The notes under the pieces were generated by a model. The model was not told the origin of the DNA. It searched no databases and was given only the letters and a program-made list of their open reading frames with translations. A program made the position numbers and the translations under genes. 64,000 nt of DNA from Epiperipatus broadwayi (lineage: Eukaryota; Onychophora; Udeonychophora; Euonychophora; Peripatidae), in contig JAQFVV010012405.1 of NCBI GenBank assembly GCA_028023455.1, positions 12,073,423-12,137,422 of the forward strand. Direction: 5' to 3'. Shown piece by piece: positions 24,427 to 37,435 of this stretch (the first letter of the stretch is position 1; the number at the start of each line of letters is the position of its first letter).

Positions 24427-25593
24427 CAGAGGCGGATTAAGCGGTAAGCAGACTAAGCAGCCGCATAGGGCCTCGGAATGCTAAGGGGCCCCAAGAAAAT
24501 TATGTTGTTGTTTTTTAACGAAGTATTATTTAAACTTTTGAAGAGAATTTCTGTGAGTTTTGGCAGGATTCTAACTTTTAACTGGACATCAGGGGATGAG
24601 AGTAGTATAGGATAAATAGGCCCAAATTAAGTAAATATATATATTTTTAATTACACAAAAAATTTAACCCCTCCCAAAATAATAATTTGATTTAAATTTA
24701 AATACTCTGGTTTTGAAAAAAAAATATCATAAATAAATGTTGCTGTCTTCCTGAATCTGATTTATCTCCAGAAGGTTTTTTTCTAAATTATATTTTGATT
24801 GGAGACAGGTAAAAATGAATTTTCTTTGTTAACATCTTAACAACATTATCATAAAAAAATATTTTTAATAGGCATTGTTTTTGAAGCTAAAAGCTTTTAA
24901 ACTATTTTACAAAAAAAGTTGGTCATGAATTCACAATAAGAGAAAATTTCATAGTCAATTCATTTTATGTCATATGTAATAACACCAAGCAAGAACTATC
25001 TTGAAGAACTCAGATGTATGAAGTTGTTGGAGAGCCTTTTTGAATATTTTTTGATTGAAATTTATCAATAGAAAAAAAGAACGATAATAAAGTTTAAAGT
25101 TATTTACAAAAATGGCATTCATGTTTGTAATTTTGAAGATGAATTTGACAATTTTTTTAATATTTCTAAAAGAAAACAAGGACGCCAAAAAACCACACCA
25201 GACATCTACCAAGCCACCAAAGAAATATCTTGCACATTTCCGAATGTTGAAATATTATTGAAATTTTTTTTTAACAATTCCCTTATCTAATGCGTCAGGA
25301 GAAAAAACATTAAAGTGTGCAAAAATTATTTAAGGAGTACTATGGGAGAAGAAAGATTAAATAATATGGCCATTCTGAATTTTCAAGAAATAAAGCAAGA
25401 TGGAAATTCATGTAAGAAATGTTTTTTTTTTAATAAATTCATTTAATGTGTTATGGTATGAAATTTTTGATAACTTTTCTTTTTTCTTAATAACTTAATG
25501 AGAGTTTTCTTGAAAATTTTATTTTCTAACTTGAGTTTGAGAACCCCAACATTTTTATTACTTGGGGCCCCCACTTGCCTTGATTTATCTCTA
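24427..25593 (+). mobile_element. hAT DNA transposon, decayed, with 8-base target duplication
   Basis: TACTCATT occurs exactly at 24,419-24,426 and 25,594-25,601, the 8-base target duplication expected of hAT elements. The ends are imperfect inverted repeats: CAGAGGCGGATTAAG on the left and the complement of TAGAGATAAATCAAG on the right, 10 of 15 matching. Both subterminal regions carry a GGGGCCCC block (about 24,485 and 25,565), the only GC-rich patches nearby. At about 1.17 kb the element is much shorter than an autonomous hAT. Confidence 0.9.
24939..25412 (+). pseudogene. hAT transposase fragment (C-terminal part)
   Basis: Translated on the plus strand, the segment starts RENFIVNSFYVICNN, which resembles the mid-region of ZMYM/DUF4371-type hAT transposases, and continues through several stops. 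Near 25,225-25,265 it reads SCTFPNVEILLKFF. The hallmark C-terminal dimerisation region follows: NASGEKTLKCAKII, then after a one-base frame change LRSTMGEERLNNMAIL. In intact relatives these blocks are contiguous (S-x-ERSFS-KLK-I-K-LRSTM-ERL--LA). The N-terminal BED finger and the first catalytic residues are absent. Position inside an element with hAT ends and an 8-base target duplication confirms the family. Confidence 0.88.
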
Positions 25594-25601
25594 TACTCAT
25601 T

Positions 25602-28046
25602 ACCAAAACGAATCCTGTTTTGTTTTTAAAGGAACTTTGGTGAACACTTGTCCCTTTAATGGGTTAATTAATATCTTTCTTAGGAAACTCTATGATAGCT
25701 TGGAACAGTGCTGTGATTAAATTTATTAGTTGTGATATAAGTCATGTGATATTTAATGGACTATTTGCTAATAATTGTATTAAAATTATAGGGTAAACAT
25801 TTTTAAAGAATTATACATACATATTTTATTTTTTTGCTTTTATTATTAGACAAAACACAATTCACCTTAGTTCAAAGGTTAAATTGCAAAACTCTAAATG
25901 CAAAAAAAATGGCAGCATTGCTCACATTTCATTTGTCATGGAGAAATAATTGTAAAGATAATTATCTTTTGTGTCAAGATTGTTTAGTTATTCGAAGATG
26001 GTTTTATTATTTAATAGATATAAAATGGATTTATTTTTATAATTGTAAAAGATTTAGAAAAAACATATTGAGGAAAGGGAAAAAAAAGTTTTTTTTTTTT
26101 TAAAAAAAATTATAGCTTTTAAATTTTACTCAAAGTAAAGGCTACATTTGCAAAAAAATTAAATATCACAAAGTTTGCCTTGATTTAATTGTATTATTTT
26201 AGCCAATCAAGGGTTAAATAAATACAACACAGTGTTAAATCCCATGCCAAAATATAGACCTTTTAGCATAAAAGTCATTTTACAACTAAACATAAAGTTT
26301 AGAATTTGAATGATGTAATGTTTTTGATTTCTTGTCAGTATATTGATAATAACAATTCTCTTACTTTTTCTTTGCTGTCTGTCAAATGTAATTCTTTCAA
26401 CATTATTATCATTTTCTTCAATAATTATCTGCATTTTCAAAATGACTTCTTCACATTTGTATATTCTTCTTTCATGTTTGTGAGTGATTTCTGCAAGTTG
26501 TAGTCAGTTATGGTTGAATTTTGTTACCTACCTTTATTAAACTTTCTTCTAATATTTTAACTGTATTTTCCACACATTTTTATTTATTCTTGATTCAATT
26601 TAATTTTGTATGATATGTTTTAAGCAAGGGTCAATTCTCCAATTTTATATTTTTTTTTATGTTTTTAGTATTACTTGTCACTCTTTTATTTATTTATTTT
26701 ATTTTATTTAGTATTACTTGTTCATTTGTTTTATAATTTGAATTAGCTTTTCCAGAATTTAATTACTTTTTTCATTATCTCTTGGTATTTTGTTCTTCAT
26801 TAATTGATATTTTTATTATTCTGTACCTGTTTTATCATTGCTTAACTTTCAAGTGATGAATTTTTTTTTGAAAAACCAGGGAATTAATTTTATTGGTCAA
26901 ATACATAAAAGTCTGAAGTAATGTTATTCATCAATTACATTTGGAATGTGCTTCTTTTCAAAAAATTATAACCCTCAATAAACAGAACTGTTTTAATTTA
27001 GCTTTTAAAAATTGATTTCTTTCACATTCAAATCGGTATAATGTAACAAAAAATTAGAAATAATGTTAATTACTGAAGAAAAATGTAAGAAAAACATTTG
27101 AAAAATAGGCAGTGGTAAAACAAAAAAAACTATACTTCAATGAATCATTACGTGACATCGCTGGTGATTTTTTTTGTTTTAGAAATTATGATCTCAGATT
27201 ATTCATTTTTGTTTTTTACTTCATCTAAAATTCAATATTTTAAATAAAAATTCTAAATGTACACACATTATTAGTCAATATAGATACTTTATTACTCAAT
27301 ATAGTGTAAAAAGTAATGATAAAATACTTAAATATTTATGAAAAATACTTGTATTTGTCTAGAACATCATATGTCATTGATATACAAATAGCAGTCTCTT
27401 GTCTTGAATAGCAGTCAAAGCTATTCCCTTGATTATTTTTCTTCTAAAATTTAAAAGTTTTCAAATCAAAGTTTATATTTAAGTAAATGAATGTAAAAAC
27501 TTAATTATCAATGTAAAAAATTATGAGAAATATATTTTATTAACATTCAATATCTTGTGTGAAAGCATAAAAACTTCATAAAACATTTTGGTTTGATTTT
27601 TGACTTTGTCAGTCTGACATGCTTAGTGGACAATAGCCAAACTCAAGAGGCTATACTATGTAACACTAGCAATAGACAGCAATGAAAAACAGATTTTTGT
27701 TCAAAGATTATTGCTAAAAGTGGATTTTTTGGGAACTAAAATGTTACATATGTGATTTTCTACAAAATAAACATAAAATGACAATTTTGCTATCAAAACT
27801 GACTGAGAAGTGGTGCAAGGATGATTTGTAAATGTAATAATCAATTGAGGGGTTACATATATATTTTCATATGCCTAGAACATCATTATTGTCATTGTTG
27901 TATGTTTTCTCTCATAGCTTGTGATTATAAACAATTTTCTACATTCAGTTCTTGATTTTTATAGGCTAAAAGTTTATTGATGTTTGAATTCATGCTCTCT
28001 ACCTTTCTCCATTCTTCATATCTTTGACATCCATATTTTGGCTACT
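25602..28046. other. Anonymous AT-rich sequence
   Basis: The frames I checked here look random. Nothing recognised. Confidence 0.5.
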
Positions 28047-28120
28047 AGTATTTTTTTCTTTTCAAAATATTCAGAACATTGGCAATAGTATTTTTTACTT
28101 TTCAAAATATTCAGAACATT
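28047..28120 (+). repeat. Two-copy 40-base tandem repeat
   Basis: A 34-base core ending AAAATATTCAGAACATT occurs at 28,047-28,080 and 28,087-28,120 with one difference; it is separated by GGCAAT. Confidence 0.85.
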
Positions 28121-28262
28121 TGTTCAGTCCTGCAGAGTTAATCTGATTGAATGAATGATTTTTTTTCTCAGTATATTTAATACCAAAGTATTTTTAGAGA
28201 ACTTAAAAATACTGATAAATTAATATTAAAATAATAAGCTTATTTCATGTATACTTCATTAA

Positions 28263-29331
28263 CCCTACCATACTTCACGATGATTGAGAAATGTCTTTTG
28301 GCCAATTTGCCCCTGGTGAATTTTTTCGTATTATATGTTAAAATGCACGTAAAACAGTATATTTTATTATAATAATTTCCCCCCCCCAAAAAAGCATGAA
28401 ATTCAAAATTCCCATTCTGGCAATAAACATAAGCCCCATCCTGACATGATAAGCCATTGTGTGTTGCCAAGGCTGTAAAACGTTCAGCATTTTACAACAT
28501 TGAAATTTCCAATGATGCAAAAACATGTTCATGTGTGAATTTATTATAGTTTTAGATATTTTTTAAAAATAATTTGCACTATATTTTTAGATATCAACAC
28601 ATATAAATTATTAATAACTTATTTTGACTTGAAATACTTTATTTTCAAAAATATAACATTATATTAGCAGCTAACATAAATATGGCCTGAAGCAAATTTG
28701 AAGACTTGCTGTGACATAAACAACCTACTTCTATTTATAAAAAAGAAAATAATCACAATTTTGCAATAATTATTTTAAAAAATGAAACTTTTAAAACATA
28801 ATTCATTAGATATTAGATAAATAAATAACTATTTGTTCAAGTCTTTAAAAATATTCAGAAACAAAGAAGATTTCATTGATTTTATAAACTGAAAATAATC
28901 TTTCTAGAAACAATGAAGTATAATATCTTTGTTTTGATTATGGTCTCATGTTTTAAATATTTCCAGAAACAAAATGTGAACATTTAAAATTTATTTCAGT
29001 ACTAAACAAGAATATCTATCTAATGAAGTCAAAATTGTTGTTTTCTGATAAGTAATAATCATTTTATCATATATTTTATATTGACATAAACTGAAAATAT
29101 TTTTTTAGAAACAATGATGTATAAAGGTTTTGTTTTGATTACATCCTCATTTTTTAAATATTTACAGAAACAAAATGTGAACATTTAAGATTTATTTCAT
29201 TAGTAAGCAAGAAAATCCATCAAATGAAGTCAAATTTGTTATTTTCTGATAAGTAATAATCATTTTATCATATATTTTACATTGACATCTGAGACAAAGA
29301 AAAACATCAGAAAAAGTGAAATATGATAGGG
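28263..29331 (+). mobile_element. TTAA-flanked MITE, family P, copy 3 (best ends)
   Basis: TTAA at 28,259-28,262 and 29,332-29,335 flank terminal inverted repeats CCCTACCATACTTCAC and CCCTATCATATTTCAC (14 of 16 matching). The body matches the other family P copies. A segment of about 200 bases near the right end is tandemly duplicated: it starts at 28,884 and again at 29,086 with ATAAACTGAAAATA. This makes the copy longer than its relatives. Non-coding. Confidence 0.9.
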
Positions 29332-29335
29332 TTAA

Positions 29336-29731
29336 GTACTTCTAAATTCTCATTTTTGTGAAATCAAGGACTGTTTTCTAGGAATCACAAATAGATTACA
29401 AATATATAATAATGTAAGGGCAGTCAATATGACATTTTGAGTATAATTAATTGATTTTCAAAAAAAAAGGAAAACAATTTAATTATTAAAACACAGAAAA
29501 ATATCAAATATTTAAAATTGTACTTTTATAAATATATATTTATAAAATATATATTCCAAATCACTAAAAAGATAGGAGAGAATGCCTTTATGCTTGCTGC
29601 TCTTGATGGAAATAAGGGGACCTATAATGCTAGGAGTTTGATCCCTTATACTTCAGAAGAATAGCCTGGCAAAGATCTCCAAATAAATTATTTTTAGGTT
29701 TTCTAATGAAAAATATATTTACCAGTAGTTA

Positions 29732-29774
<43 letters not shown>

Positions 29775-32760
29775 GTGTTTATTATTATTAGTGTATTTAT
29801 TAGTTAGGATTTTTTTTAAAAATATAGTTAAAACAAAAGTGCTGATGATTTTATCCGAAGGGGGAGAAAGTTGTGCCATTACAATTTAGTCACTAGCTAA
29901 ATTTATAGTAATGTGTATGTAGAAAAGGTAAACCAAAAATCATCATCACATTTTTATATAATCATAAATGAAGCTGTAGGGCATCCAAGTTCAAACCCTA
30001 CAAGGTCCAGTTCTAAAAGCTTTAAACAGAGAAAGAATGGGTCAACAATTACATGCTTTACTTGTTTGTGTGTTGATAGAAAGGTAATACACACATTTAA
30101 ACTATTTAATATTTAATTTTTCTTTAAAAAGCAAAGTTATAATGCATACATATAGGCAATGTATGTGTAAATTATTTAATTGTTTTATATTTCAAATATT
30201 AAACATTTTAACTTTCTTTAAAACTAAGCTATGCTTGATCAATTCTAATATTTTATTCTATGCTTTTATTTTGCTTTTCTTTAATTATAAGTGGGATTTA
30301 AAAGTTACAGATTTAATTAAATAATTGGGTTATAATTACTAAGCTAGCAATTATATTATTTAATGTTAGTTTATGAATGATTTGAAAGAATGAAGGATGT
30401 GTGTACATTACATACAAAAATTTACATTTCCTAAATATTGAAAGAAAAGGAAGTATTAAATCTGTCAAATTATTTTTTTTGTACAATTGTTTGTTAAAAG
30501 AGGAAATCTGTTTAATCAGATATCAATCTTTGTAGCAATTTTTTTTTGTAAATAATTGTTTTTCACTTTGGAAGCTTATAATGGGTCAGAGCTCTAATTT
30601 TGAAATTGTCTTATCTCAAGATCTAAAGAAGGAAGCTCAAAGATTTGAAATGTTACCTGGATGTTAAAAGAAAAAAAAAGAAAAGAAAGGAAATAAGGAT
30701 TGAGTCTATTTTTTTTAAACAAAAGTGTCTGGAAAAAGGATTAAACTTTTCAGTTGAAAAATAATTTAGTTGAAAATAAATTAGAGATCTAATTAAAACA
30801 AATTTGTCCAAAAATAGCAAGTGATGCTATCTCTGATTGGTTAAGTTAGCTAAAAATTGGATATAAAAAGCTGTCTTGAATTATTATTAGGATTATTGTT
30901 TATGATTCAGATTATTAAACTATCCAATTGAATGCTGAAAATATAAGAAATGTCTGGCTAGAAAAATTATATGTATGTCCCATCGGTTCCGGACCATCTG
31001 GAGGAAGCTGCACATCACATAGGAAAGAAAAGATGTGTCTAAAATAATATTCTACACCTTTCAACTGACCAGAGAAATAAGATGTTTTTAATAGAAGGAA
31101 GAAAGCATTCACCTGCATTCAAAGAAGATGAATTAATCTACTGATAAATATTAATCATCAAGTCCAATTAATTGTTACAACAACTGATTTTAAACTCAAG
31201 AAAATTTATAAATGTGAAAACAACTGCTGTATTTCATCCACATGCTTGACAGGAAGAGAAGAAAAATTAATATAATGATTTCCAAATTATCCACTAAAGC
31301 AAATAACCTCAATAGAGTCATCATCATCAAGTAGTTATACACCTCAAGAAAGAGATTGTTCCCACATAAAATGGAAATAGTAGCTGCAGAAAGATAGACA
31401 TTATACAAGACAAGTTTGAACCCTTGGAAATTCGCCACAAACAAAAGATCAGTAATATGACTTTTTTTATCTATTTTCTTTATGATATCAGTCTTAATAA
31501 ACATTTTAGCAATAAAGTGGTATATTTTATTTAAAGAACTTTTAAAGACTATTCAGATCGATTAAAACAAGAATGTCTTACTAATAATAACTTTGAGCTT
31601 CATAAATTATCTTGAATGTATGAAAATTATTTGTTTATTAATTTTACAGTTATGAAAAATATTAATGTGTAAAACAATTTTTTTTGTGGTATTATGATTT
31701 TAGTTTTAACTAATATATTATTATTTTGGTTTTAAATAATATTTTGTTATTATGGGGTAAAACACGCACATACATAATGATATTTTATATGTGTATAATT
31801 GCGAGTGAATGTGGAGTAACAAGTAGTGTTAGAATATTAGATTAGTTTGTTTCAAGTTAAGTATAGCATTTCAGAGGTAGAAGAGAGGGGGGAGATAATG
31901 ATTTAAAACTATTTTCTAAAACTTGCTCTTTCAATTCTACTAACATTTTTTTTTACATTCTATTGACATGTTAGATTTTAAAGTATGTGTGCTAATGAGC
32001 AGATTTTTTTTTTTGAAATATTTTTCTCATGGAGTGAAAATCATGGTCAATGTGACGTCCAACTTAATACAAAATACATTTGAAGGGAAAGGGGGAAGAA
32101 CTTAAAATTAATCTGAGGATTGTTATATAATCAATTATTATTATTATTATTCATGTCAATTTTCATATTTATCTAGAAATTTTTATGTATATGTTAGAAA
32201 TGTAGTAATAAATATTAGTTTGTTTTATTAAACGAGGCATATATATTTCATTAAGTGTAGTCTTTGTTAAGTGTGATTATTCATCATCACTGGTTGAATA
32301 TTAGTTATTTAAGATATAAGTAAGTATGCTAAAATTAAGCAATAATTATGCATTTCTTTATAAAATTTAGTTTTATTTTTAGGCTTAGTCCTAGAGCTGT
32401 AGTTGAAACCCTTGTCATTATCGTTATTATTATTATCATCATCATCATCATCAACGTTTTAATTAATGAGCTGTTTAACTGTTTAAAGGCCATAAATAAA
32501 TATTGATTTTATAATATTTAGTGATTTCTTAGTATTATTATAACCACATCCTGTCATCTATTTCATGCAAGGATGAGTGAATTGCCATCCTAAATTAGTT
32601 ATATATAATCTGAGCTAGTAAACTTATAAAAATATTGAAACATTTGTTATGCTAAGATCTAAGAAGTGATTTATGTCTAATATACTCCACTTTGGTTTAA
32701 AGATGTTTTACTTTTACCTAAATATTAGTGCATATAGTGATATGGCTCAAAAAGCAAAAT
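29336..32760. other. Anonymous AT-rich sequence with SINE-like remnants
   Basis: (TA)n at about 29,737-29,770. Two B-box-like motifs, GGAGTTTGATCCC near 29,634 and AAGTTCAAACCCTAC near 29,990, may be SINE remnants, but I found no convincing A-box. A TATA-like GGATATAAAAAGC lies near 30,857, with no gene recognised downstream. (ATT)n/(ATC)n patches lie near 32,430. Confidence 0.4.
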
Positions 32761-32784
32761 CTTCCATTTTATTAGAAATAAAGT

Positions 32785-32890
32785 ACCAAAAAGGGGATTC
32801 AAACCCGGTACACATGAAAGGTTATTAGATATAACCATGTCTAGATTCAGATAATCTAGTGGCACCCTGCTAGACCATATTTACTTAGTA
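32785..32890 (-). mobile_element. tRNA-like SINE remnant
   Basis: On the minus strand a strong B-box, CCGGGTTTGAATCCCC, is preceded about 60 bases earlier by a weak A-box. A functional tRNA is unlikely because the A-box half does not fold into a D-arm by eye. Confidence 0.5.
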
Positions 32891-34122
32891 TTTGTTTAAA
32901 CAGGCACTTAACATCAAACCAAGAAATGAAAGTGGATAAGATCTACTGTCTGTATACCTGAGTTATATTTTATTGAAATTACTAGTGTACTCACTTCACG
33001 TGATTTCATATACTTGTTATTAATAATTTGCTCATAATTTGCTTATAATTATTGAGATAGTGTTTACTTAAGAAATCCAAGTTATTTTAAATATTATGAT
33101 CATTCTATGGACTTCATTAATTATGTTACAATAATTATGTTATATATATATATATATAAAATGTCATTAATTAATGGATATTATAATAACAATAAAAATA
33201 ATAAATATGTCTAATTAACTGTATAAACTCTTTCCATCTTAGAAGTAATTTTGATTAATTATGACAGTTGAAAATGGTTAAGTAATTAACCAAAAGTACA
33301 CTGCAGATTGGAATACATTGTATAATAATTAATCAACACTATATTTATTATTTGCCTCACAAATTATAACATCAAAATTGTAATAATTTAAAAATAAATA
33401 AACCAATATTTTAAATTGATGCAGTATAAAAGTGGAATAAAAGAGAATACATTATTTCTCTAAATCCTAAACCTTTAGATCATTGTCATAAAAATTGACT
33501 TTTACTTACATAATAAATAAATAGAGACCAGGAAGCTTTCTCACTTATATGCCCAAATTTAGTAACAGTATAATATTGGTCTAGCTTTTGAAATAATATC
33601 TTATAATTGCTTAAACCAATCTCATAACATTAACAAAAAAGGTATTTAACTTTATAGCTTTTCTCAAGGCTTAACTCTTAGGATTTAATTTAACTAGTGA
33701 GACTTGATTACTTATCAAAATATAAAATATAAACAAAGGTAATATTTTATTGAATCTTATTTATATTTGTAAATAATTCATTAATATTTCTTTTCTTTTT
33801 AGTGTTAAACAAAGTAGCAACTTGTTAGTGTTTAAGCAAATAATCATTAGCATTTAAATGTTCTCAGGGTTAAAAAATATATAATAAAATTAACAACATC
33901 AAATATTGCACAATGATTCCATGGATTGATAAGTGATAAAAAAAAATAATTAAATAAATCACAAAGTCACTTTACATATAAGAAGTTGTATATCTTTTAT
34001 TATGATTTATATTAATTTTTCTTTTAAAATGACAATGATAGTCATCAAACAACAATGCATAATATTTATTTCTTTTATAAGCTTTCACTAGACTTCAATA
34101 TCATTCACATTCACAACATTTA
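32891..34122. other. Anonymous AT-rich sequence
   Basis: Short (TA)n near 33,142; nothing else recognised. Confidence 0.5.
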
Positions 34123-34126
34123 TTAA

Positions 34127-34872
34127 CCCTTAAACCGCTAATTTTATCATTGGTTGTATCAGATAAAAATCAAATCTTTTAATTGGCCAACTCACAAACT
34201 GAAGACAAAGCCTATTGTTAAAACATATTCGCCTATAATATTAAATTCAACTCAGATACGTTTATAAAAAGTATATAATTAATTTTTAAGGTTGTGAAGA
34301 CAACGAAAGTTCTTTCAAAAATAAATTGCTATTTATTTATTCTAAGATATTCAATATCGGCAACATAAAAGTTATAATGTAAACAAAAAGATCGACTTTT
34401 ACGTTATAGAAAAGTAAATATTTCTTTTTATTACAACTTCAATATTTGTACTAAAATCTTCAATATTTTTCGAAAATAATTTTGTTTTTTTATTATTCTC
34501 TCTGAAAATTATGTTTAATTTCCATAAATATTATTTAATAATAATTTAAATCGTATTCGAAATGAAAATCTCAGCGTTTTTCTTTATTTTCTTTGATCAG
34601 GCAGTTTCTTTGTTCTTTCCAGCCAATCAGAATGTCTTTTTCGGCTGAGAGCATGCTAAGAACCAATCACAAATAATGTTCCTTCTTTGTTTAGGTTTAA
34701 ATGCGTTTTTTTCTATTTTTTACTTCTAAAATAAATCGGAAGATGTCACCATCGTACAGAACTTTTAAAAACGAATTCAATACGTATTTAACGAATTTTT
34801 TCGTATGAAAACGAACTGAGTTAGAGTGATTTCAGATGTCGACGAGGAGCCTCGTCAGACGCGGGAAAAGGG
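34127..34872 (+). mobile_element. TTAA-flanked MITE, family B, copy 1
   Basis: TTAA at 34,123-34,126 and 34,873-34,876 flank ends CCCTTAAACCGC and CCCTTTTCCCGC (9 of 12 matching as inverted repeats). The body shares with the 47.8 and 59.4 kb copies the AATTGGCCAACTCACAAACT region, a GTTATGAAAGTGAATGAAAG-like region and a GGCCAATCAGAA-like region. Close to the right end GACGAGG-AG-CCTCGTC is a perfect GC-rich hairpin. No protein is encoded. Confidence 0.85.
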
Positions 34873-34876
34873 TTAA

Positions 34877-35540
34877 CATTATCTATTGAATGACACTTGT
34901 AACTGAGTAAGAACCACTTACTTTTTAACATAAAGAAAACACAATAATAGATAAATAATAATAATAATTTTATTAAAATAGTATCATTCAAAATCATAGA
35001 TATTTTCTTCAAGGTAAAATAACATTAACTTTTCAATCAAGAAAAAAACATCATTCTCCTCATACTGTACAAAATATGGACACCCTGTTTAAAACATATT
35101 TTTCTTTCAAAATATAAATACAAACTCCTTAGATTAATCCTTTACAAGAGGACTTCAATTATGGCCAAAAGAATTAATATATTCAACTATGTCACATTTA
35201 ATCTGAGAATTTAATAAGAATTTATCACTGAACTATACTTCTCCTAATATATATATATTGTATATATTAAATTTTCATGAATAAAAGAAGTAAAGTAACT
35301 TTTAGTCACACATATATAGAAATGCACACATATGATTAAAAAAAATATTGATATAATAGTCTATCACTAAAACACATCTTATGATGAAGCTATAAATCAT
35401 TTACTGTAAAAAAAACATAAACTGTACTAATAATAAAAATATGTTATGTATATACATAAAAACTGTCCCTATGAATACAAATGTTAATAAATTTTAATAG
35501 TCATTATATAACTCTTAAGCAGTTTTCAGACTGTCTCGAG
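34877..35540. other. Anonymous AT-rich sequence
   Basis: Nothing recognised. Confidence 0.5.
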
Positions 35541-35544
35541 TTAA

Positions 35545-36804
35545 CTCATACATGGTTAATTCACTCTAAATTTGGCAGTTTTTACGTTATTGTCGCATAT
35601 TCAGGATCATTTTAAAGCTTAAAAAGTACCGTAAGGTGCTGCCCTCTCTTGAATTTTTTTACAAGTAAAAATTAATAATTTAGGCATTCAAAGCTACAAC
35701 AAAGAGAGAAAGCAAGTCTTCCTAGATGCTGATTGGTTGGTTCTCATCGCAAACAATGGAAGAGTGCCTGTCAATAACTTTCACTGCTCCGACATCTTTG
35801 TTTTGATTTTGAAAATTAAATAAATGATTTAGAGCATTTTTTAATCTTTCAGTAGTGTTCAATGCAGCAATGGGGCAAAGGCTTTGGATCGCTCTAAATC
35901 GGTTATTTTTTTAGCTGTGGCGACATATTCATACTCGTTGGAAACTTTAGAAAAAGTTCCATAACATGCTGCCATCTCTTGAATTGTTTTACAAGTAAAA
36001 AATTAAAACTAGGAGGGTTTTAGGTTAAACAAAAGAAGAAGGCCAATTCTGATTGGTTGGGCCATCCATTCTCGATGCTAATTGGCTGATGATTCTGCTA
36101 AATATTTTTTCACTGCTGAAAATGAAAATATATGTTTTAGAGTGTTTTTTTTATTATTTTTCATACATATTATAAATGATCTTCATAACATCTGCTGAAA
36201 ATTTAGTTATTTTACAAAAGTAGCAATGTTTTGTTAAAAAATTGTATACTTTACATGATTGTAAATTGAAAAAGAAACCAGCGATACCAGCGATAGCATT
36301 TTTTGATATCATGTCAAGTGTTTACATTGCTCCAAGCTGTTTATTTAATTTTCAAACAAAGATTAATGTTTTAGAATATTTTTTATGGCATTTATTTACA
36401 TATTGCCATGTATTTTGGTTAAAATATACTGAAAATATAATTATTTTTAGAAAGACGCTCAGATTTTACTAAAAAATTCTTAAAAAATTTGTAACATATT
36501 TAATAACATAAATCTGGGAGGGATATAAATGACATTTGCATTGCTTCTAATTTGCTCCTAATATTTTCTTTGATTTTTCCACTTTAGAATATTTCTATAA
36601 AATACAAATGAAAATATATTTTTAAAAAAACATTCGTTTACTTTCCTAACATTACAAATAATTAATATACTTTTTGAAAATGAAACTAAAATTAATATAT
36701 ATTAAAAGATGAAAATATTTTTATCAAAGAGTTTGTCAGATGACCAATTAAAACTTTCAGAATTTTACCTCTTTTGGCCAATGATGAAGTGACCTACGGA
36801 AAGG
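35545..36804 (-). mobile_element. TTAA-flanked MITE, family B, copy 2 (inverted)
   Basis: Opposite in orientation to copy 1, with TTAA at 35,541-35,544 and 36,805-36,808; the right end reads GGAAAGG before TTAA. It carries the family's CTGCCCTCTCTTGAATT block and at least two internal tandem units about 235 bases apart, starting near 36,193 (GCTGAAAATTTAGTTATTTT) and 36,428 (ACTGAAAATATAATTATTTT). Open frames inside it, such as one at 36.24-36.47 kb, arise from the repeat units. Confidence 0.75.
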
Positions 36805-37209
36805 TTAAATATACTTTTTATGTATTATAACGTATTTTTATAAAATATGCTAAAAATATCATTATTTTACAAAAATAGTAAGATTTTACTAAAAAAAATT
36901 TTTCTTTTACACTAATGTAAATTGAGAAAGAAATCAATGACATCTGCAACACTTTGTAATTAATTACAAACTTCTTTTTAAGCCTTCTGCTATCGAATAT
37001 TTTTATAATTATAAATAGAAATTTATTTTTGAAAAAACTTTCATTCACTTTCATAATCTGACAAATTATTAATATACTTTTTACAAACGAAACTAAAATG
37101 AATATAACATTAAAAGATGAATATATTTTACTGCTGATTCTGTAATTAACAAATCAATAGTTTAGAGTTTTAACTCACTTGGCCAAACATAATTTGTGCA
37201 GCATAATCA
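36805..37209 (-). mobile_element. Family B fragment joined to copy 2
   Basis: This segment repeats the inner end of copy 2: GCTAAAAATATCATTATTTT at 36,848 begins another internal unit, and TTTAGAGTTTTAACTCACTTGGCC near 37,161 matches the family's outer region. It ends near a TTAA at 37,210. It is either a second partial insertion or an extra unit with its own terminus. Confidence 0.6.
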
Positions 37210-37315
37210 TTAATCAACATAACTATTCTCACCAAAATTATTATATGGGATGTTTGCAAATATATTACATATAAAGCAAAAAATATATATTTTCAAATAT
37301 TACCTTGGCTATATT

Positions 37316-37345
37316 AATGTAATTTTTTAATAATAAAAAAATATA

Positions 37346-37383
<38 letters not shown>

Positions 37384-37397
37384 TATTAAAAAATTAC

Positions 37398-37432
<35 letters not shown>
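37316..37432. repeat. Hairpin enclosing (TA)n, then a second (TA)n
   Basis: The 22-base arms 37,316-37,337 and 37,379-37,400 are exact inverted copies around a (TA)n loop, and a further (TA)n runs to 37,432. Confidence 0.85.

Positions 37433-37435
<3 letters not shown>

Noticed and set aside
30857-30870. TATA-box promoter for a gene downstream
   Set aside because: TATA-like strings are everywhere at this base composition, and no gene follows.
31196-31504. 102-codon minus-strand frame with membrane-like segments
   Set aside because: No similarity recognised; same compositional argument.
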